Positions 63,608-64,000 of a stretch of DNA of 64,000 bases are shown piece after piece (position 1 is the stretch's first letter; the number at the start of each line of letters is the position of its first letter). Location of the stretch: contig NC_081140.1 of NCBI RefSeq assembly GCF_958295425.1, positions 13,761,087 to 13,825,086 of the forward strand. Reading direction: 5' to 3'. A program made the position numbers and the translations under genes. The notes below the pieces were generated by a model. It worked only from the letters and a program-made list of their open reading frames with translations. It made no database searches and was not told where the DNA came from. The stretch is from Solea solea (lineage: Eukaryota > Chordata > Actinopteri > Pleuronectiformes > Soleidae).

Positions 63608-63759
63608 ACATGTCATTTAGCAGAATCTTTTATCCAAAGCGACTTACAATGGAATTGAGTACAATCAGCCAGGGGTGGAGTCAAACTTGCGACCATGATG
63701 TCTTTCGCACACAGGGTAGCGGTCTTAACCACTGAGCCACTCCACCCCCGCCCAGTGAA
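63608..63759 (-). mobile_element. tRNA-derived SINE, copy 2 (minus orientation)
   Basis: The complement of the 30517-30686 SINE: the minus strand reads 'gtggagtggctcagtggtta', 'ggtcgcaagtttgactccac' and 'gtcgctttggataaaag'. The B box is closer to consensus than in copy 1. ATAATACATT at 63598-63607 and 63760-63769 is a perfect 10-bp target duplication. Confidence 0.9.
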
Positions 63760-64000
63760 ATAATACATTGATATTATACCAATATCTCTTAGTAAATTAT
63801 AACTATGTTCATACCATGACATGGCATCCTGCTGTCAAAAAAGGCCAAAAAAAAAGAATGGAACGCTACAGACCCGGTAATTAAGTATCCTTTTAGAACT
63901 TTTGTTTTGACAATCAAAACACAAACAATTGTGTCAAACTTGCACCGAACTAAACCAAAATGTGCCTTTTAGGCGGAAACTGGATTAACATATAATTTAG

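Larger units (their letters stand above)
58316..64000 (-). other. gucy1a2: gucy1a2 intron continuing beyond the window
   Basis: No upstream exon (the large HNOB/H-NOX-coding exons) was found on the minus strand to the window end. The stretch holds several mobile elements and a GATA microsatellite, listed separately. Unlisted parts look like unique AT-rich intron. Confidence 0.75.

Overview
This is a stretch of vertebrate nuclear DNA, almost certainly from a ray-finned (teleost) fish. The genes are split by GT-AG introns, the spacers are rich in CA, TA, GATA and GA microsatellites, and several dispersed repeats are of types common in teleosts. The gene order gria4(+), msantd4(-), aasdhppt(+), gucy1a2(-) is, from memory, the order on human 11q22.3, so this is a conserved synteny block. 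Nothing in it is prokaryotic.

Layout. 1-3.5 kb: the last intron, the last coding exon (1615-1779) and the probable 3'UTR of the AMPA receptor subunit gene gria4. 3.5-8.8 kb: spacer between two convergent genes, with one retroposed fragment carrying a 13-bp target duplication. 8.8-14.2 kb: msantd4 on the minus strand, four coding exons read in frame; the codon at the expected start is GTG. 14.2-14.95 kb: a compact divergent promoter. 14.95-22.0 kb: complete aasdhppt, seven exons, 309 residues, with the Sfp-type phosphopantetheinyl transferase residues at the human positions. 22-31 kb: gene-free, with a mariner-type MITE and a tRNA-type SINE. 31.1-42.1 kb: an 11-kb tandem array of a 37-40-bp AT-rich monomer built around a perfect 14-bp palindrome, roughly 290 copies, with internal block duplications. 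42.1-47.96 kb: gene-free and probable gucy1a2 3'UTR. 47.96-64 kb: the last five coding exons of gucy1a2 (soluble guanylate cyclase alpha-2) on the minus strand; the 5' part of the gene lies beyond the window.

The genes are not an operon and need not act together. gria4 (excitatory synapse) and gucy1a2 (NO-cGMP signalling; its C-terminus is a PDZ ligand) are both neuronal, aasdhppt is a housekeeping activator of carrier proteins, and msantd4 is a Myb/SANT-like nuclear protein. KBTBD3, which I recall between MSANTD4 and AASDHPPT in human, is absent from the interval here.

The most unusual structure is the satellite array, followed by the missing ATG of msantd4, a three-copy TTAA-flanked MITE family, and a gucy1a2 intron whose polypyrimidine tract is a pentanucleotide microsatellite. 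Exon boundaries come from reading frame, splice consensus and similarity to remembered family sequences; no alignment was run.
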